A stretch of DNA of 64,000 nucleotides from LZORAL124-50-18 sp051208045 (GTDB taxonomy: Bacteria > Pseudomonadota > Gammaproteobacteria > Pseudomonadales > Oleiphilaceae). Each line of letters opens with the position of its first letter. Position 1 is the first letter of the stretch. Shown here piece after piece: positions 34,453 to 43,589 of the stretch. The notes beneath the pieces are model-generated. The model did not search any database. It saw only the letters and a program-made list of their open reading frames with translations, and was not told where the DNA came from. Both the position numbers and the translations under genes were made by a program. The stretch lies in assembly GCA_051208045.1 (NCBI GenBank), contig JBPJFY010000017.1:8929-72928 (forward strand), read 5' to 3'.

Positions 34453-34865
34453 CACATAATCGTCCTAGTTACAAACGTTGTAGCAACAGGCAACTTCGCC
34501 GCAGCTAGTGCAAATGCTTCGCGAGCAACTTCTTCTGAGACTCCCTCCATCTCGTAGAGCACTTTCCCAGGCTGAATTTGAGCTACCCAATATTCAACAG
34601 AACCCTTACCTTTACCCTGTCTTACTTCCAGAGGCTTTTGAGTAATTGGCTTGTCAGGAAATACTCTAATCCAGATTTTTCCACCACGTTTGATTCTTCG
34701 TGTCATTGTCCGACGAGCCGCTTCGATTTGGCGAGAGGTAATACGCCCCCGTCCAATCGCTTTCAACCCGAACTCACCGAAGCTTACTTTACTTCCTCGA
34801 TGCGCCAAGCCGCGATTTCGGCCTTTCTGGACTTTTCTAAATTTGGTACGTTTAGGTTGCAACAT
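34452..34865 (-). CDS. rplP: 50S ribosomal protein L16
   Basis: 137 residues; MLQPKRTKFRKVQKGRNRGL starts the protein. The loop with MTRRIKRGGKIWIRVFPDKP lies near the A-site tRNA. The Arg81-region sequence (VRQGKGKGSVEYWVA) that can be hydroxylated by YcfD-type enzymes is present. Confidence 0.98.
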   Translation of the reverse strand: MLQPKRTKFRKVQKGRNRGLAHRGSKVSFGEFGLKAIGRGRITSRQIEAARRTMTRRIKRGGKIWIRVFPDKPITQKPLEVRQGKGKGSVEYWVAQIQPGKVLYEMEGVSEEVAREAFALAAAKLPVATTFVTRTIM

Positions 34866-34876
34866 ATCTGAGCCCC

Positions 34877-35560
34877 TTATTTAGCCGTCTTCTTCTTGGC
34901 GGCCTGTTTATCAGCTCGAACCTGATCCATACCACCTAGAATTTCACCTTTAAAAATCCACACCTTAACCCCGATAATTCCATAGGTTGTCAGTGCTTCA
35001 TGAGTGGCGTAATCAATGTCCGCTCTCAAGGTGTGCAAAGGTACGCGCCCTTCACGATACCACTCGGTTCGAGCAATCTCAGCTCCACCAAGTCGGCCAG
35101 AGACTTGAATCTTGATTCCTTTCGCCCCCTGACGCATAGCATTCTGTACCGCGCGCTTCATAGCACGACGAAACATCACACGACGCTCCAACTGGCTAGC
35201 TACACTTGCTGCAACAAGCTTCGCATCCAAGTCAGGCTTTCGAATTTCTTCGATATTGATATGAACAGGCACGCCCATCATACCACTGATTTCCTGGCGC
35301 AAACTTTCAACGTCTTCGCCTTTTTTACCAATCACAATGCCTGGACGCGCAGTGTGAATGGTGATGCGCGCGTTTTGTGCTGGCCGCTCAATAACTATTT
35401 TGCTTACTGATGCTTTTTCAAGCTTCTTCATCAAATACTGACGTACTTCAATATCGTTCAGCAGATTCTTTGAGTAAGCGTCTTTCTCTGCGTACCAAAC
35501 CGAGTTGTGATCTTTCACAACGCCCAATCTGATACCAACTGGATGAACTTTCTGACCCAT
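34877..35560 (-). CDS. rpsC: 30S ribosomal protein S3
   Basis: 227 residues with MGQKVHPVGIRLGVVKDHNS, a KH domain with VIGKKGEDVE (GxxG-type loop) and the C-terminal domain lining the mRNA entry channel. It ends in the Lys/Ala-rich tail ADKQAAKKKTAK. Confidence 0.98.
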   Translation of the reverse strand: MGQKVHPVGIRLGVVKDHNSVWYAEKDAYSKNLLNDIEVRQYLMKKLEKASVSKIVIERPAQNARITIHTARPGIVIGKKGEDVESLRQEISGMMGVPVHINIEEIRKPDLDAKLVAASVASQLERRVMFRRAMKRAVQNAMRQGAKGIKIQVSGRLGGAEIARTEWYREGRVPLHTLRADIDYATHEALTTYGIIGVKVWIFKGEILGGMDQVRADKQAAKKKTAK

Positions 35561-35571
35561 CTGATCTACTC

Positions 35572-35907
35572 CTACTGTTCAGCAACTTTTACGGTTATGT
35601 GACAAGTACGCTTGAGGATTCGATCTGCTCGACCTTTTGCGCGAGGCATAATTCGCTTCATGGTCGGGCCTTCATCAACAAAAACTGTTGACACCTTTAA
35701 CTCATCCACATCTAAGCCTTCATTATGTTCAGCGTTAGCAATTGCAGAATCCAATACCTTCTTCATAATTGCCGCGGCTTTCTTGTCGCTGTATGTAAGC
35801 GTATTCAGGGCGTCCTCAACAGACTTTCCTCGAATCTGGTCTGCAACCAAACGTGCTTTCTGAGCAGACATTCGAGCACCTTTTAATTTGGCAGCTACTT
35901 CTTGCAT
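35572..35907 (-). CDS. rplV: 50S ribosomal protein L22
   Basis: 111 residues (E. coli 110). Its beta-hairpin loop (EGPTMKRIMPRAKGRADRIL) lines the exit tunnel near the macrolide constriction and shows no deletion. Between rpsS and rpsC. Confidence 0.98.
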   Translation of the reverse strand: MQEVAAKLKGARMSAQKARLVADQIRGKSVEDALNTLTYSDKKAAAIMKKVLDSAIANAEHNEGLDVDELKVSTVFVDEGPTMKRIMPRAKGRADRILKRTCHITVKVAEQ

Positions 35908-35922
35908 GATCTTTACCTCAGA

Positions 35923-36198
35923 TTACCGTTTAGCCTTCTTATCAGCCACATGCCCTTTATAAGTACGTGTGGCAGCGAATTCGCCCAACTTATGACCTAC
36001 CATGTCCTCAGTAACAAATACTGGTACATGTTGACGCCCGTTATGTACAGCGATAGTCAAACCCACCATTTCTGGAAAAATTGTAGATCGACGAGACCAA
36101 GTTTTGATTGGCTTCTTGTCGTTCTTCTCCAGAGCGGCTTCAACCTTTTTCAATAAATGAAGATCGATAAATGGACCTTTCTTTAGTGAACGTGGCAC
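35923..36198 (-). CDS. rpsS: 30S ribosomal protein S19
   Basis: 91 residues with GTG start: PRSLKKGPFIDLHLLKKVEAA after the initiator, and VGHKLGEFAATRTYKGH at the C-terminus. Forms a head complex with S13. Confidence 0.98.
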   Translation of the reverse strand: MPRSLKKGPFIDLHLLKKVEAALEKNDKKPIKTWSRRSTIFPEMVGLTIAVHNGRQHVPVFVTEDMVGHKLGEFAATRTYKGHVADKKAKR

Positions 36199-36210
36199 AA
36201 GCTATTCCTC

Positions 36211-37038
36211 TTATTTAGATGATCTACGACGTACGATCATCTTATCAGTACGTTTGTTTTTGCGAGTCTTATGACCTTTGGTCGGTACACCCCAAGGTGT
36301 AACAGGATGACGTCCGCCAGAGGTTCGCCCTTCACCACCACCATGTGGGTGGTCAACTGGGTTCATAACAACACCACGCACTGTCGGCCTAACTCCACGC
36401 CAACGTGATGCACCCGCTTTTCCGAGCTGCTTCAAGCTGTGCTCGCTGTTAGAAACCTCTCCCAGCGTCGCCTTGCATTCTGCAAGCACTTTCCGCATTT
36501 CACCAGAGCGCAAACGCAAAGTTGCATAAGCGCCTTCTCTTGCTACCAACTGCGCGGAAGTTCCAGCACTGCGAACCATTTGAGCGCCTTTTCCAGGCTT
36601 AAGCTCTACACAGTGCACAACACTTCCGACTGGTATGTTTCGAATTGGTAAAGCACTGCCAACTTTGATTGGCGCAGCTTCACCTGACACAACACTATCC
36701 CCAGCACTCATACCTTTAGCAGCAATGATGTAGCGTCGCTCACCATCCGCATACTTTAACAAGGCCAAATGGGCGCTACGGTTTGGATCATATTCAATAC
36801 GCTCAACCACAGCAGGTATACCGTCTTTGTTGCGCTTGAAATCCACTAAACGATAGTGCTGCTTGTGACCACCACCCTTATGGCGCGTGGTAATTCTACC
36901 GTTATTGTTCCGACCACCGGTCTTCCCTTTCTTTTCCAAAAGTGCAGCATGAGGCTTACCCTTATGCAGATCGGGGTGCACCACCTTAACAACATGACGA
37001 CGTCCTGCGGACGTTGGCTTTGCTTTAATAACTGGCAT
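36211..37038 (-). CDS. rplB: 50S ribosomal protein L2
   Basis: 275 residues (E. coli 273). Conserved RHKGGGHKQHYRLVDFKRNK and the peptidyl-transferase-proximal NPVDHPHGGGEGRTSGGRHP with the essential His. Assembles 23S rRNA domains around the active site. Confidence 0.99.
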   Translation of the reverse strand: MPVIKAKPTSAGRRHVVKVVHPDLHKGKPHAALLEKKGKTGGRNNNGRITTRHKGGGHKQHYRLVDFKRNKDGIPAVVERIEYDPNRSAHLALLKYADGERRYIIAAKGMSAGDSVVSGEAAPIKVGSALPIRNIPVGSVVHCVELKPGKGAQMVRSAGTSAQLVAREGAYATLRLRSGEMRKVLAECKATLGEVSNSEHSLKQLGKAGASRWRGVRPTVRGVVMNPVDHPHGGGEGRTSGGRHPVTPWGVPTKGHKTRKNKRTDKMIVRRRSSK

Positions 37039-37049
37039 GTCTAATCCCC

Positions 37050-37343
37050 TTACTCTACATCCAGAAAGTCAATATCATGACCTTCTGCCAATCTGACATA
37101 AGCTTTTCGCACTGAGTTACGCTTACCTAACCCACGAACTGTCCGCTTCACTTTGCCTTTTTGATTCAATACACTCACAGAAGCAACTTTTACATTAAAA
37201 AGCTGTTCAACTGCGCTTTTCACTTCAACTTTTGTCGCGTCAGGCGCAACCCGAAACACTACGGTTCCTGTTTCAGCAGAAAGTGACGCCTTCTCCGAAA
37301 TATGCGGGCCCAGGAGCACTTTATATAATCTCTCTTGGTTCAT
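37050..37343 (-). CDS. rplW: 50S ribosomal protein L23
   Basis: 97 residues. L23 docks trigger factor and SRP at the tunnel exit. HISEKASLSAETGTVVFRV and SVLNQKGKVKRTVRGLG are family features. Its ATG overlaps the rplD stop (ATGA). Confidence 0.98.
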   Translation of the reverse strand: MNQERLYKVLLGPHISEKASLSAETGTVVFRVAPDATKVEVKSAVEQLFNVKVASVSVLNQKGKVKRTVRGLGKRNSVRKAYVRLAEGHDIDFLDVE

Positions 37344-37948
37344 CCTAACAACTCCTCAATCTTCTTTAGGGCAGGCACAGTCACCAGCACCTTCTCATGA
37401 GAAATCAAGCTTACCGGATCAATAACTGAAGCTTCTCTCACGTCCACTTTCGGCAAGTTTCTTGAAGCCAAATAGAGATTCTCGCCAACTTGATCTGAGA
37501 TCACCAACACATCGTCAACACCAAAACCAGCCAAAGTTTCTTTGAACAGCTTGGTCTTGGGAGAGTCAACGTCCAATCCTTCGACAACCAGAATGCGGTC
37601 CTGACGAACGAGTTCAGACAAAATAGACTGCATCGCGGCGCGATACATTTTCTTATTCACTTTTTGGCTAAAATCTTGAGGTTTTGCAGCAAATGTAACG
37701 CCACCCGTTCTCCAGATTGGACTTCTAATCGTACCTGCTCGTGCACGACCTGTACCTTTTTGTCGCCACGGCTTCTTACCGCCACCACTCACTTCTGAGC
37801 GGGTTTTCTGAGCTCTTGTACCTTGCCTTGCACCAGCCAAATAAGCAGTGACAACCTGATGCACCAATGATTCATTGAAGTCACGAGCAAACGCCACATC
37901 AGAGACAGAAACGGTCTGACCTTCATTTTGCGCTAGTTTTATATCCAT
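37340..37948 (-). CDS. rplD: 50S ribosomal protein L4
   Basis: 202 residues. The loop GGGKKPWRQKGTGRARAGTI reaches the exit tunnel. In E. coli L4 also represses the S10 operon via a long mRNA leader; here that leader appears too short (see the S10 promoter), so this regulation may be absent. Confidence 0.98.
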   Translation of the reverse strand: MDIKLAQNEGQTVSVSDVAFARDFNESLVHQVVTAYLAGARQGTRAQKTRSEVSGGGKKPWRQKGTGRARAGTIRSPIWRTGGVTFAAKPQDFSQKVNKKMYRAAMQSILSELVRQDRILVVEGLDVDSPKTKLFKETLAGFGVDDVLVISDQVGENLYLASRNLPKVDVREASVIDPVSLISHEKVLVTVPALKKIEELLG

Positions 37949-37958
37949 AACTCTCTCC

Positions 37959-38594
37959 TTACGCCTTTACTGCCGGTTTGACAATCACACTACCGCCAGT
38001 TGCGCCAGGTACGGCTCCCTTAATCAGAAGCAAACCTTTTTCGGAGTCAACTCGAACGACCTCCAGCGACTGAACAGTAACCTTTTCAGCCCCCATGTGA
38101 CCAGCCATCTTCTTGCCCTTAAATACTCTACCAGGGGTCTGACACTGACCGATAGATCCCGGCGCTCTGTGGGACAAAGAGTTACCGTGCGTTGCATCCT
38201 GAGTTCTGAAGTTCCAGCGTTTGACTACACCAGCAAATCCCTTACCTTTGGACTGCCCAATCACATCAACCAACTGCCCTTCTTCAAACTGACTCACTTC
38301 GAGAGCATCACCAACACTAAAGCTCTCTTCGGAACCATCAAGACGGAATTCGCAAATGAAAGTACCAGCAGATACGCCGGCCTTAGAGAAATGCCCAGCC
38401 TCAGACTTTGATACGCGTGAAGCCTTCTTTTCGCCAACTGAAACCTGGATAGCCTTGTAACCATCCACATCATCAGTTTTTACTTGTGAGATTTTGTTAG
38501 CCTGAACCTCAATAACAGTCACAGGCACTGACTCGCCACTTTCTTTAAATATACGAGTCATGCCAGCCTTGCGGCCGATAATACCAATCGCCAT
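37959..38594 (-). CDS. rplC: 50S ribosomal protein L3
   Basis: 211 residues. Conserved GIIGRKAGMTRIFKESGESV at the start, and the finger segment HGNSLSHRAPGSIGQCQTPG that nears the peptidyl-transferase centre; the Gln in this finger is the one methylated by PrmB in E. coli. An 81-base gap separates it from rpsJ. Confidence 0.98.
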   Translation of the reverse strand: MAIGIIGRKAGMTRIFKESGESVPVTVIEVQANKISQVKTDDVDGYKAIQVSVGEKKASRVSKSEAGHFSKAGVSAGTFICEFRLDGSEESFSVGDALEVSQFEEGQLVDVIGQSKGKGFAGVVKRWNFRTQDATHGNSLSHRAPGSIGQCQTPGRVFKGKKMAGHMGAEKVTVQSLEVVRVDSEKGLLLIKGAVPGATGGSVIVKPAVKA

Positions 38595-38675
38595 TTTTCA
38601 CCTCTTAGTGTACGGGGCTAAAACCCTCTATGGCCTATCCAGAGTTACACCTGAGCGCTCCGAAGAGCTTCCTCG

Positions 38676-38987
38676 TTAACCGAGGCTGATTTGAACGTCT
38701 ACACCAGCCGCCAAATCCAATTTCATCAGTGCATCAACAGTTTTTTCAGTGGGCTCCACAATATCAAGAAGCCTTTTGTGCGTTCTAATCTCATACTGAT
38801 CACGCGCATCTTTGTTTACGTGAGGAGAAATAAGAACAGTAAATCTTTCTTTTTTGGTTGGTAGCGGGATCGGTCCCTTCACTTGAGCTCCAGTTCGCTT
38901 GGCAGTTTCCACAATCTCTTGCGTAGACTGATCAATCAAACGGTAGTCAAACGCCTTTAACCGAATCCGTATCTTTTGACTTTGCAT
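38676..38987 (-). CDS. rpsJ: 30S ribosomal protein S10 / NusE
   Basis: 103 residues, E. coli length, MQSQKIRIRLKAFDYRLIDQ. Besides its 30S role it is NusE, which binds NusB and NusG in antitermination. First gene of the S10 operon behind a near-consensus promoter at 39041-39069. Confidence 0.99.
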   Translation of the reverse strand: MQSQKIRIRLKAFDYRLIDQSTQEIVETAKRTGAQVKGPIPLPTKKERFTVLISPHVNKDARDQYEIRTHKRLLDIVEPTEKTVDALMKLDLAAGVDVQISLG

Positions 38988-39005
38988 TTTTAAACTCCGA
39001 TTGCC

Positions 39006-39036
39006 GGCTAAACCTTAGCCACTCCTAAAAAAGGAG
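39006..39036 (-). promoter_or_regulatory. Two small hairpins in the S10 operon leader
   Basis: CTCCT/AGGAG (39022-39036, loop of five) and GGCTAA/TTAGCC (39006-39020, loop of three) stand back to back between the promoter and rpsJ. Together they nearly fill a leader of about 47 bases. Confidence 0.45.
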
Positions 39037-39040
39037 CCGC

Positions 39041-39069
39041 ATTTTATTTCACACAACACTTTATGTCAA
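39041..39069 (-). promoter_or_regulatory. Promoter of the S10 operon
   Basis: On the minus strand a perfect -35 TTGACA (39064-39069) and -10 TAAAAT (39041-39046) are separated by the optimal 17 bases. Predicted start near 39034, giving a leader of roughly 47 bases to the rpsJ ATG. Confidence 0.8.
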
Positions 39070-39084
39070 GCCACTATATGTACA

Positions 39085-39117
39085 ACAAAAAAAGGCCGCC
39101 TCACCAGGCAGCCTTTT
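39085..39117 (-). terminator. Terminator after tuf (end of str operon)
   Basis: On the minus strand AAGGC-T-GCCT and AGGC-G-GCCTT form a stem with one internal mismatch and a 4-base loop, followed by about seven T, 14 bases after the tuf stop. Confidence 0.85.
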
Positions 39118-39130
39118 CAGCAGTAAAATA

Positions 39131-40324
39131 TTACTCGATAACCTTACTTACAACGCCCGCACCTACGGTACGACCACCTTCACGAATCGCAAAGCGCAGT
39201 CCGTCTTCCATCGCAATTGGCGCAATCAGAGTAACGGTCATTTTAACGTTATCACCTGGCATTACCATTTCGATACCTTCAGGCAATTCACAAGAACCGG
39301 TTACATCAGTAGTACGGAAATAGAACTGTGGACGATAGCCTTTAAAGAAAGGTGTATGACGACCACCTTCATCTTTGCTCAACACATACACTTCACACTC
39401 AAACTTGGTGTGAGGAGTAATGGTTCCCGGCTTGGACAATACTTGACCACGCTCAACTTCGTCACGCTTGGTACCACGCAACAGAACGCCCACATTCTCA
39501 CCTGCACGACCTTCGTCCAGCAGCTTACGGAACATTTCAACACCAGTACAGGTGGTCTTGGTGGTTGCCTGAATACCAACGATCTCAACCTCATCACCCA
39601 CTCTGATGATGCCACGCTCAACACGACCGGTTACTACCGTACCGCGGCCAGAAATTGAGAACACATCTTCAATCGGCATCAAGAACGTCTGATCAATCGC
39701 TCGCTCCGGCTCAGGGATGTACTCATCCAAGGTCTCAACCAGCTTACGTACCGCTGAGGTTCCCATTTCGTTGTCATCTTTCCCTTCCAGCGCCATCAAT
39801 GCTGAACCCACGATGATCGGAGTATCATCGCCAGGGAATTCATATTGATCCAACAGCTCTCGAACTTCCATCTCTACCAGCTCAAGCAGCTCTTCGTCAT
39901 CAACCATGTCCGCTTTGTTCAGGAACACAACGATATAAGGTACACCTACCTGACGCGACAACAAAATGTGCTCACGCGTTTGGGGCATTGGGCCATCCGC
40001 CGCTGAACACACCAGAATCGCACCATCCATCTGAGCAGCACCGGTAATCATGTTTTTAACGTAATCCGCGTGTCCAGGACAGTCAACGTGCGCGTAGTGA
40101 CGAGCAGGAGAGTCATATTCCACGTGCGACGTCGCAATCGTGATACCACGCTCTCTTTCTTCTGGCGCGTTATCGATTTGATCAAACGCCTTCAGTTCTC
40201 CACCCCAAGTTTCCGCACACACTCGAGTCAATGCTGCCGTCAATGTTGTTTTACCATGGTCAACGTGACCAATTGTGCCAACATTCACGTGCGGTTTGGT
40301 GCGCTCAAATTTACCTTTTGCCAC
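39131..40324 (-). CDS. tuf: Elongation factor Tu, copy 1 (str operon)
   Basis: 397 residues. GTPase that brings aminoacyl-tRNA to the ribosome. G1 GHVDHGKT (19-26), G3 DCPGHADY, G4 NKADMVDD; the EF-Tu His85-equivalent is in the DCPGHADY segment. The protein is identical to the copy at 55435-56628, while the genes differ at silent sites. This copy starts with GTG, the other with ATG. Last gene of the str operon after fusA. Confidence 0.99.
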   Translation of the reverse strand: MAKGKFERTKPHVNVGTIGHVDHGKTTLTAALTRVCAETWGGELKAFDQIDNAPEERERGITIATSHVEYDSPARHYAHVDCPGHADYVKNMITGAAQMDGAILVCSAADGPMPQTREHILLSRQVGVPYIVVFLNKADMVDDEELLELVEMEVRELLDQYEFPGDDTPIIVGSALMALEGKDDNEMGTSAVRKLVETLDEYIPEPERAIDQTFLMPIEDVFSISGRGTVVTGRVERGIIRVGDEVEIVGIQATTKTTCTGVEMFRKLLDEGRAGENVGVLLRGTKRDEVERGQVLSKPGTITPHTKFECEVYVLSKDEGGRHTPFFKGYRPQFYFRTTDVTGSCELPEGIEMVMPGDNVKMTVTLIAPIAMEDGLRFAIREGGRTVGAGVVSKVIE

Positions 40325-40349
40325 AATAACACCTCTATTAAGTCAATTG

Positions 40350-42446
40350 TCAGATTTTGTTGATAATCGCTTCCGCAATATTCCCAGGAGCCTCGGAATA
40401 CTTCAAAAACTCCATCGTATAAGTAGCTCGACCTTGAGTTGCCGACCTTAGATCGGTCGCATAACCAAACATCTCACCTAAAGGGACCTCAGCATTGACA
40501 ATCTTACCGGCAGGACTTTCATCCATTCCAACAACTAAACCGCGCCGTCGATTAAGATCACCAACTACATCGCCCATATTTTCCTCTGGTGTAACTACCT
40601 CAACCTTCATAATAGGCTCCAGCAATACCGCTCCACCATGCTCGGAAAGCTTCTTTGTCGCCATACTGGACGCAATTTTAAAGGCCATCTCATTTGAATC
40701 AACATCGTGATATGACCCATCATATAAAACCGCTTTCAACGACAATATGGGGTAACCAGCAAGCACGCCATTTTGCATCTGCTCGCGCACCCCTTTCTCG
40801 ATAGCTGGAATAAATTCCTTAGGAACCACGCCTCCAACTATTTCGTTAACAAACTCCAATCCTTCTTCACCGTCAGCTCTGGACTCAAATCTCAGCCAAA
40901 CATGACCGTATTGTCCTCGCCCACCAGATTGACGAACAAACTTGCCCTCAATCTCGGCAATCTTGGTAATCGCCTCACGGTAGGCGACCTGGGGCTTACC
41001 AATATTTGCCTCAACCCCAAACTCGCGCTTCATTCGATCCACAATAATATCGAGATGAAGCTCACCCATCCCGGATATTATGGTCTGACCCGTCTCCTCA
41101 TCCGTCTTGACACGGAATGAAGGATCCTCCTGAGCCAACTTACTTAATGCAATTCCCATCTTATCCTGATCAGCCTTAGACCTCGGCTCTACGGCTACCG
41201 AAATCACTGGCTCAGGGAAATCCATCTTCTCCAGGGTTATGACGCTATTCATCGCACAAAGGGTTTCACCCGTTGTCACATCTTTCAGGCCAATCCCGGC
41301 AGCGATATCACCGGCCCGTACTTCTTTTATCTCTTCCCGACTATTTGCATGCATTTGGACCATTCGCCCAATGCGCTCTCTTCTTCCTTTAATCGGGTTG
41401 TAAACGACGCTACCGGATTCAAGAGTCCCGGAGTACACCCTAAAAAACGTCAATGTGCCAACATAAGGATCGGTCGCGATTTTAAATGCGAGCGCCGCAA
41501 ACGGGGCATCATCTTTGGCGTAACGAGACTCTACAGTCTCACCATCATCCAAGACACCTTCTATCGGCTTAACTTCTTCAGGCGATGGCAGATATTCAAT
41601 TACGGCATCCAGAACAGCCTGAACGCCTTTATTTTTAAACGCAGACCCACCCAGAACAGGCACAATCTCATTGGCCAAGGTGCGCATTCGAAGACCAGCT
41701 TTGATTTCTGCTTCAGACAATTCACCGTCTTCGAGATACTTTTCCATCAGCTCATCCGAAGCTTCCGCAGCTGATTCGACCATAAATTCCCGCATCTCTT
41801 CGCACTGAGAGAGCATCTCGACAGGAATATCTTCATAGCTGAAGGACATTCCCATGTCACCCTCACTCCAGATGATTGACTTCATCTTTATGAGATCTAC
41901 GACACCACTGAACACTTCTTCAGCGCCAATAGTCATTTGGATTGGCACCGGCACCGCACCAAGTCTCGCCTTGAGCTGATCAACAACAGACTCAAAACTC
42001 GCTCCGGCCCGATCCATTTTATTTACAAACACAATTCTTGGCACATGGTACTTATTCGCTTGCCGCCAAACCGTCTCCGTTTGAGGCTGAACACCTGAAG
42101 ATCCGCACAGCACCACCACCGCGCCATCCAATACACGCAGTGACCGCTCCACTTCAATCGTGAAGTCCACATGTCCCGGGGTATCAATAATATTTATCCG
42201 GTGCTCATCGAACTGGCGATCCATACCAGCCCAAAAACAGGTTGTTGCCGCAGAAGTAATGGTAATCCCACGCTCCTGCTCCTGCTCCATCCAATCCATT
42301 GTTGCAGCGCCATCGTGAACCTCTCCAATCTTATGTGAAAGACCGGTATAAAATAAAACTCGCTCCGTGGTAGTTGTTTTACCTGCATCAACGTGAGCAC
42401 AAATACCAATGTTACGATATTTACTAATGGGAGTTTTACGAGGCAC
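40350..42446 (-). CDS. fusA: Elongation factor G
   Basis: 698-residue translocase and ribosome-recycling GTPase. GTG start; G1 AHVDAGKTTT (near residue 17), GITITSAATTCFW switch I, DTPGHVDFTIEVERS switch II and NKMDRAGAS (G4). Domain IV carries RQSGGRGQYGHVWL and GSYHDVDSNEMAFKIA. Full length, in the str operon between rpsG and tuf. Confidence 0.99.
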   Translation of the reverse strand: MPRKTPISKYRNIGICAHVDAGKTTTTERVLFYTGLSHKIGEVHDGAATMDWMEQEQERGITITSAATTCFWAGMDRQFDEHRINIIDTPGHVDFTIEVERSLRVLDGAVVVLCGSSGVQPQTETVWRQANKYHVPRIVFVNKMDRAGASFESVVDQLKARLGAVPVPIQMTIGAEEVFSGVVDLIKMKSIIWSEGDMGMSFSYEDIPVEMLSQCEEMREFMVESAAEASDELMEKYLEDGELSEAEIKAGLRMRTLANEIVPVLGGSAFKNKGVQAVLDAVIEYLPSPEEVKPIEGVLDDGETVESRYAKDDAPFAALAFKIATDPYVGTLTFFRVYSGTLESGSVVYNPIKGRRERIGRMVQMHANSREEIKEVRAGDIAAGIGLKDVTTGETLCAMNSVITLEKMDFPEPVISVAVEPRSKADQDKMGIALSKLAQEDPSFRVKTDEETGQTIISGMGELHLDIIVDRMKREFGVEANIGKPQVAYREAITKIAEIEGKFVRQSGGRGQYGHVWLRFESRADGEEGLEFVNEIVGGVVPKEFIPAIEKGVREQMQNGVLAGYPILSLKAVLYDGSYHDVDSNEMAFKIASSMATKKLSEHGGAVLLEPIMKVEVVTPEENMGDVVGDLNRRRGLVVGMDESPAGKIVNAEVPLGEMFGYATDLRSATQGRATYTMEFLKYSEAPGNIAEAIINKI

Positions 42447-42464
42447 TGCTTTATCCTGTCAATA

Positions 42465-42935
42465 TCAGAAACGGTAGTGAGAGAATGCTTTGTTAGCTTC
42501 TGCCATTTTGTGCACATCTTCTCGCTTCTTGACTGCCGCCCCTTTACCTTCTGCTGCATCAAGAATTTCACCAGCCAATCTCAATGGCATGGACTTCTCT
42601 CCACGCTTACGGGAGTACTCAACCAGCCATCGCATTGCCAGAGCATTTTGACGTGATGGACGCACTTCAACAGGCACCTGATAAGTAGCTCCACCGACTC
42701 GGCGAGATTTTACTTCTACCATCGGCTGGATGTTCTCAAGCGCTTTTTCAAACATCTCCATCGGGTCGCCCTTTGCTTTCTTTTCGATAGCACTCAGCGC
42801 CCCGTAAACAATTTTTTCTGCTACGGATTTTTTACCACTAACCATTACATGGTTAATGAATTTAGCCAGACGTTGGCTCCCAAACTTGGGATCTGGCAGT
42901 GTTTCTCTTTTCGCGACGACGCGTCTTCTTGGCAT
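42465..42935 (-). CDS. rpsG: 30S ribosomal protein S7
   Basis: 156 residues. MPRRRVVAKRETLPDPKFGS is the family N-terminus; it nucleates assembly of the 30S head. The 155-base gap to rpsL is where S7 feeds back on str operon translation in E. coli; I did not confirm the RNA fold here. Confidence 0.98.
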   Translation of the reverse strand: MPRRRVVAKRETLPDPKFGSQRLAKFINHVMVSGKKSVAEKIVYGALSAIEKKAKGDPMEMFEKALENIQPMVEVKSRRVGGATYQVPVEVRPSRQNALAMRWLVEYSRKRGEKSMPLRLAGEILDAAEGKGAAVKKREDVHKMAEANKAFSHYRF

Positions 42936-43090
42936 GATAAGCCCTCTTTAATAACTCAATAGGTCTTCAGATTTCCCACCCACATCGGGGCGCTCTTACT
43001 CTTACCTGCTAACAGGGAATGATTTTGAAACCTAAAACTCAATTCACACAAACCATTTGAAATCCGTGTTAAACGTGCTTCAAATAAAGT

Positions 43091-43462
43091 TTATTTAGGT
43101 CGCTTTGCCCCATACTTGGAACGAGCCTGCTTACGGTTAGCTACACCGGAAGTATCAAGACTGCCACGTACAGTGTGATAACGAACACCAGGCAAGTCTT
43201 TAACACGCCCACCTCGAATCAACACAACACTATGCTCTTGCAAGTTGTGACCTTCACCACCGATGTAGGAGGTTACTTCGTACCCATTGGTCAAACGAAC
43301 CCTGCAGACTTTACGCAGCGCTGAGTTTGGCTTTTTAGGTGTAGTAGTATATACACGAGTGCAAACACCTCGACGCTGTGGACAGCCTTGTAACGCCGGA
43401 ACGTCACTTTTTTCAACTGCACGTCTACGAGGCTTACGCACCAATTGGTTAATTGTTGCCAT
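43091..43462 (-). CDS. rpsL: 30S ribosomal protein S12
   Basis: 123 residues. Decoding-centre protein. Lys43 (TTPKKPNSALRK) and Lys88 (RGGRVKDLPG), the two positions where substitutions cause streptomycin resistance, are both wild type. First gene of the str operon. Confidence 0.99.
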   Translation of the reverse strand: MATINQLVRKPRRRAVEKSDVPALQGCPQRRGVCTRVYTTTPKKPNSALRKVCRVRLTNGYEVTSYIGGEGHNLQEHSVVLIRGGRVKDLPGVRYHTVRGSLDTSGVANRKQARSKYGAKRPK

Positions 43463-43510
43463 TAAGCTTACTCCATTTTACAAACACAGGCCCGAACGAA
43501 CCCCAAGCCT

Positions 43511-43550
43511 ACTAAAAATAAGGGAGGCAAGTCTAAAGACACTCCCTCCC
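43511..43550 (-). terminator. rpoC terminator
   Basis: On the minus strand GGGAGG (43545-43550) and CCTCCC (43522-43527) pair across a loop that can itself pair further, followed by TTATTTTT. It starts about 40 bases after the rpoC stop and overlaps the str promoter. Confidence 0.65.
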
Positions 43551-43558
43551 CTAGTCAA
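43530..43558 (-). promoter_or_regulatory. Promoter of the str operon (rpsL)
   Basis: On the minus strand -35 TTGACT (43553-43558) and -10 TAGACT (43530-43535) are 17 bases apart, giving a start near 43523 and a leader of about 60 bases to rpsL. The -10 lies inside the loop of the rpoC terminator hairpin. Confidence 0.65.
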
Positions 43559-43589
43559 GACCATCTATTGAATATTTTACATACAGTAC

